DNA from: Propionibacteriaceae bacterium UBA6238 | GTDB lineage: Bacteria; Actinomycetota; Actinomycetes; Propionibacteriales; Propionibacteriaceae | Direction: 5' to 3' | Assembly (NCBI GenBank): GCA_002441465.1 | Contig: DJWE01000049.1 | Coordinates: 142,122-148,586, forward strand | Length of the DNA stretch: 6,465 nucleotides | In this document: in pieces, positions 4,601 to 6,465 of the stretch | Layout of the letters: each line of letters starts with the position of its first letter | Numbering within the stretch: the stretch's first letter is position 1 | Program-made: the position numbers and the translations under genes | Notes under the pieces: model-generated | What the model saw: the letters and a program-made list of their open reading frames with translations, nothing else | Database searches by the model: none | What the model was told of the DNA's origin: nothing

Positions 4601-6465
4601 GGTCACCTGCCCCGTGACCACTCTGGCTCCGGGCGCATCGACCACCTGCGCTGGCGACTACACCCTGACCCAGGCCGACCTGGATGCCGGGCATGTCTAC
4701 AACACCGCAACCGTTTCCGGCGTCGGGCCGGCGGGCACCTGGACGGTGACCGCGACGGACAGCGTGGACACGATCCTGGACGGCGGTCCGTCGATCACCC
4801 TGGACAAGCAGGCGGGTGCCCCGAGCGGCGCCACGGCGGGTTCGACGATCGACTACACCTTCGTCGTGACCAACAGTGGCCACATCACGCTGAACGGAAT
4901 CTGGCTGCAGGACAACAAGGTGTGGTCGGTGGCGTGCCCAGAGACCACGCTTGCACCGCAGGCGTCGATGACCTGCAGCGCGAGCTACACCATCACTCAG
5001 GCCGACGTGGATGCCGGTTCGGTCGTCAACTCGGCGACCGTCACGGGCTATGCGGCCGGCACGGGGCAGCCCGCGCAGGCCACCGACGGGACGACCAGCC
5101 TGCTCACCGGCAATCCGGCGATCGCGGTCGACAAGCAGGCCGGTGCTCCGACCGGTAACACGGTCGGTTCGACGATCGATTACACGTTCATCGTGACGAA
5201 TACCGGCAACGTGACGTTGACGGCGGTGGGTGTGGATGATCCGAAGGTTGGGTCGGTGTCATGTCCGGACACGACGCTGGCTCCGGGTGCGTCGACGACG
5301 TGTACGGCGACGTACACCCTGACCCAGGCCGATATCGACGCCGGGCACGTGGCCAACACAGCGACCGCCGCAGGCACGCCGCCGACGGGTGCGGCCGTCA
5401 CGGCGTCCGATAGCACTGACACCACGGTCTCCCGGACGGCATCGATCACCCTAGACAAGCAGGCCGGGACGCCGAGTGGCGAGTCGGCGGGTTCGACGAT
5501 CGCCTACTCCTTCGTCGTCTCCAACACCGGCAACGTGACCTTGACGTCGGTCAGCGTCGATGATCCGTTGGTTGGGTCGGTGTCCTGCCCGACCACCACC
5601 TTGGCGCCTGGGGCGACCACAACGTGCGTGGCGACATACCCGATCAGCCAGGCCGACCTCGACGCGGGTGTGGTCGACAACACCGCGAGCGTCACGGGTG
5701 CCCCGCCTTCGGGGATGACGGTGCCGACGGCGAGCGACAGCACGTCCACACCGCTCACCCAGGCTCCGTCGATCAGCTTGGACAAGACCGCTGGTGCTCC
5801 GTCGGGTGCCACGGCGGGTTCGACGATCGACTACACGTTTGTGGTGACGAACACCGGGAATGTGACGTTGACCTCGGTCAGTGTGGATGATCCGAAGGTC
5901 GGCGCGGTGTCGTGTCCTGACACCACCCTCGCGCCGGGAGAATCGACCAGCTGCACGGCGACCTACACGCTGACGCAGGCGGATGTGGACGCAGGCGTCG
6001 TGAACAACACCGCGACTGCGACCGGCACTCCGCCGGCCGGTCTCACCAAGCCCACCGCGAGCGACAGCACCAGCACGACGATCACCGCAGAGCCGGCGAT
6101 CAGCTTGGTGAAGACCGCGGGTGCTCCGTCGGGTGCCACGGCGGGTTCGACGGTCGTCTATGGCTTCGTCGTCACCAATACCGGGAACGTGACGCTGCAC
6201 TCGGTCGGGATCGTTGACGCGCTGGTGCCTACGGTGTCGTGTCCTGACACCACCCTGGTTCCGGGTGCGTCGACGACGTGCACCGCGACGTACACCCTGA
6301 CCCAGGCGGATGTCGATGCAGGCCAGGTCGTCAATACGGCGACTGCTGGCGGTACGCCGCCGACGGGTGATCCGGTGTCGGCGTCGGATTCGGTGACGAC
6401 ACCGATCGATCAGGCTCCGTCGATTGCGTTGGACAAGACCGCTGGTGCTCCGTCGGGTGCCACGG
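1617..6465 (+). CDS. Giant secreted repeat adhesin (GEVED, prealbumin-like and DUF11/DUF7507-like repeats), 3'-truncated
   Basis: One frame stays open for 1616 complete codons and leaves the window without a stop. Residue numbers count from ATG 1617. Order: basic N-terminal extension (1-56); signal peptide (57-95); Ser/Thr/Gly-rich non-repetitive domain (96 to about 324); GEVED-type segment (about 325-495); prealbumin-like domain (496-613); nine full beta-sandwich repeats (614-1600) and the start of a tenth. This is the layout of Gram-positive wall-anchored adhesins, in which repeats form a stalk lifting an N-terminal binding region off the cell. An LPxTG-type anchor would be expected downstream but is not seen. 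ATG 1617 was chosen for its GGAGGG site; GTG 1785, with GGAAGGA at 1768-1774, would instead give a normal 39-residue signal peptide and is a serious alternative. The frame is also open upstream to a TAA at 1518, with no better start. Ligand and function are unknown. Confidence 0.88.
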   Translation, partial: MIHSDDSQEDVGARRRRGVAFRRHLEHLAALRAETDESRRRTAGRHPHRERKDTLPVKQRSRAASPLRRSLSLLASLAAAASFLLYGVPASSAQAYEAPTSTWTGTGSSRTTTLPSGVTVTVTGTGATSMYTSGTTLGSRGFDASYYTPTTMVSGDQTAVPYVNTASCSSTGECSGLGTLVVTFSQPVENPTLHLAGIGGNTATQDRFGNPVNQSDLHSVFDLTTAGVTLSVVDGNGQLAVSGGTRITATNDSTSASCTTADNGSGFFDAAGPAACGSVRVNGTVTSLRFNVSAIFVKNPSAAAPTADASGSGDALNLTVTLPQDFGDAPSSYNGAQAPAHVISNLTLGSKIDEDNQNTRSATSSPFAGSAAAGDDNDNVDDEDAFTTLPGVLAGEANSYSLTVPVSGVSKTAYLCGYLDLDKNGAFNTSSERDCATVAAGASSATLTWSIPASSTAGTTYARFRLGYTQSQVQSPTGVADSGEVEDYPVTMALRPTIILHKTTRAAAGGPFGFTLTNTQQGTGTVTTTAAGTAVQVDGDTTAAGTQAFAIANIGSAATIDETSFPAGWALTSATCTNASGATIGSLSGTKYTIPAAQTGVGAVITCDYTNGQPSIALTKTAGTATGSTAGSTIPYTFTVRNTGQTPLSSITISDSKLDSVTCAATSLAIGASTTCSGDYSLTQADIDAGTVVNNASVTGTTPSDSTVTATATATKTIPQTPAITMKKSAESIVDNDGNGDDAGDTVPYSFVVKNTGNVTLTGIAVNDPTVGTVTCPVTTLAPDASTTCTASYTLTQADVNAGRVDNSAAVSGTPPIGAAVTASSSTSVTITRTAKVALVKAAGTPSGDTAGSTIDYSFLVTNTGNVDLTAVNVADAKVAAVTCPATTLAPGASTTCTATYTITQADVDAGTVDNTASATATPPTGMTPPTDTSSTSTSLARTPAISLDKRSSGVDDLDGNGTDAGDTLGYTFLVTNTGNVTLSPVSVADNKVDSVTCPVTTLAPGASTTCAGDYTLTQADLDAGHVYNTATVSGVGPAGTWTVTATDSVDTILDGGPSITLDKQAGAPSGATAGSTIDYTFVVTNSGHITLNGIWLQDNKVWSVACPETTLAPQASMTCSASYTITQADVDAGSVVNSATVTGYAAGTGQPAQATDGTTSLLTGNPAIAVDKQAGAPTGNTVGSTIDYTFIVTNTGNVTLTAVGVDDPKVGSVSCPDTTLAPGASTTCTATYTLTQADIDAGHVANTATAAGTPPTGAAVTASDSTDTTVSRTASITLDKQAGTPSGESAGSTIAYSFVVSNTGNVTLTSVSVDDPLVGSVSCPTTTLAPGATTTCVATYPISQADLDAGVVDNTASVTGAPPSGMTVPTASDSTSTPLTQAPSISLDKTAGAPSGATAGSTIDYTFVVTNTGNVTLTSVSVDDPKVGAVSCPDTTLAPGESTSCTATYTLTQADVDAGVVNNTATATGTPPAGLTKPTASDSTSTTITAEPAISLVKTAGAPSGATAGSTVVYGFVVTNTGNVTLHSVGIVDALVPTVSCPDTTLVPGASTTCTATYTLTQADVDAGQVVNTATAGGTPPTGDPVSASDSVTTPIDQAPSIALDKTAGAPSGAT
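1785..1901 (+). other. Sec signal peptide of the surface protein
   Basis: Residues 57-95 counted from ATG 1617. A basic n-region (KQRSR...RR) is followed by the hydrophobic core LSLLASLAAAASFLL, then a helix-breaking GVP and the cleavage site SAQA before YEAP, with Ala at -3 and -1. No twin-arginine consensus is evident. The GTG at 1785 begins exactly at this unit. If translation starts at 1617, the n-region becomes about 70 residues long and very basic, unusual but not unknown for large surface proteins. Confidence 0.85.
1902..2588 (+). other. N-terminal non-repetitive domain, candidate adhesive tip
   Basis: Residues 96 to about 324 are rich in Thr, Ser, Gly and Val, with alternating hydrophobics that suggest an all-beta fold. 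The segment opens with TWTGTGSSRTTTLPSGVTVT and contains cysteines at 168, 174, 258 and 276, which could form two local disulphides (168-174, 258-276). Position and composition resemble the non-repetitive domain 2 found at the front of CshA-like streptococcal adhesins and often paired with GEVED modules. I recognise this only by pattern, so the family name is tentative. If the stalk model holds, this is the most distal and likely ligand-binding part. Confidence 0.5.
2589..3101 (+). other. GEVED-type module
   Basis: Residues about 325-495. It opens with DFGDAPSSY, followed by the acidic run GDDNDNVDDEDAF (374-386). Next come YLDLDKNGAF, with Asp and Asn at 420-424 in a calcium-loop-like DLDKNG, and finally ARFRLGY...SGEVEDYPV with the name-giving GEVEDY at 483-488. 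These three landmarks in this order are characteristic of GEVED proteins, which are secreted or surface proteins in many bacteria. The acidic clusters suggest bound calcium. The module's biochemical role is not established. Confidence 0.85.
3102..3455 (+). other. Prealbumin (SpaA)-like domain
   Basis: Residues 496-613, beginning PTIILHKTT and ending CDYTNGQ. The pattern matches prealbumin-like domains of Gram-positive surface proteins: an opening I-x-L-x-K strand, FGFTLTN, then the late segment IDETSFPAGWALTSATC, equivalent to the usual V-x-E...GW/Y..TS..C block. The cysteine of ATC and the one in ITCDY near the end could form a disulphide. Some SpaA-type domains carry an intramolecular isopeptide bond with Lys, Asn and Glu. 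K502 and the Glu of IDET are candidates, but this is inference. Confidence 0.6.
3456..6465 (+). repeat. Tandem DUF11/DUF7507-like repeats: nine complete, tenth cut by the window edge
   Basis: Repeat starts (base) are 3456, 3780, 4119, 4446, 4788, 5115, 5439, 5766, 6093 and 6417, so units are 324-342 bases (108-114 residues). The consensus runs: P-S/A-I-x-L-x-K, AGxPSGxTAGSTIDYxFVVTNTGN, VTLTxVxVxD, V-x-C-P, TTLAPGASTTC, TATYTLTQADVDAG, then VxNTATATGTPP and a variable Ser/Thr linker. Each unit is a probable Ig-like beta sandwich, with Cys pairs at 663/676, 776/789, 884/897, 998/1011, 1107/1120, 1216/1229, 1324/1337, 1433/1446 and 1542/1555. Units 2 and 4 are longer because of an acidic insertion. 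Unit 5 is atypical (TNSGHITLNGIWLQDN), and unit 1 is the most divergent, as is common at the edge of an array. The array forms the stalk; its full length is unknown. Confidence 0.92.

Noticed and set aside
1563..4883. A very long open frame on the minus strand (over 1100 codons) opposite the adhesin gene
   Set aside because: It is rich in Arg, Gly, His and Val and merely mirrors the plus-strand repeats. Stop codons are rare on the opposite strand of GC-rich repetitive DNA, and no domain or plausible start region is seen.
5451..6200. Further minus-strand frames over the right-hand repeats
   Set aside because: Same antisense shadow of the repeat array, with Arg/Gly/His-rich low-complexity protein and no recognisable family.
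3456..6465. CRISPR array or mobile-element repeats
   Set aside because: The period of 324-342 bases is in frame throughout and encodes conserved protein domains, so these are coding repeats.

Overview
The window is high-GC DNA with strongly GC-ending codons and the actinobacterial gene pair rplY-pth. It most likely comes from an actinomycete. A Micrococcales-type host is my guess; nothing here fixes the genus. It divides into a housekeeping block (1-1178), a long regulatory-looking intergenic region (1179-1616), and one very large secreted surface-protein gene (1617 to beyond 6465).

Housekeeping block: the 3' part of rplY (two-domain ribosomal protein bL25/Ctc) is followed after 9 bases by a complete pth (peptidyl-tRNA hydrolase) with all its catalytic residues. 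The two look co-transcribed. In many actinobacteria this pair leads on towards mfd; here an accessory surface-protein gene follows instead.

Intergenic region: about 440 bases separate pth from the next gene. It holds a good sigma-70-like promoter (TTGAGA, 17 bases, TAGGTT; 1391-1419). Directly upstream, where an activator would bind, alternating GTCCC and GGGAC blocks and a 19-base direct repeat lie 28 bases apart. Just past the predicted transcription start is a perfect 11-bp stem-loop. Further down the leader are a possible Arg-rich short ORF that overlaps the next ATG as ATGA, and a possible hairpin over the ribosome binding site. Together these suggest a surface gene controlled both at transcription and in its 5' leader.

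Surface-protein gene: one uninterrupted frame of at least 1616 codons runs off the right edge. In order it encodes an N-terminal extension or long n-region, a Sec signal peptide ending in an A-x-A site, a Ser/Thr/Gly-rich non-repetitive domain resembling the N-terminal part of CshA-like adhesins, a GEVED-type segment, one prealbumin (SpaA)-like domain, and a tandem array of DUF11/DUF7507-like beta-sandwich repeats of 108-114 residues. Nine repeats are complete and the tenth is cut. Every complete repeat has two cysteines exactly 13 positions apart, and two carry an acidic DxDxNG insertion that looks calcium-binding. The repeats become more alike at DNA level towards the right edge, which points to recent expansion or gene conversion. 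The expected role is a long cell-wall stalk presenting an adhesive tip. The wall-anchoring end is outside the window, so anchoring is inferred.
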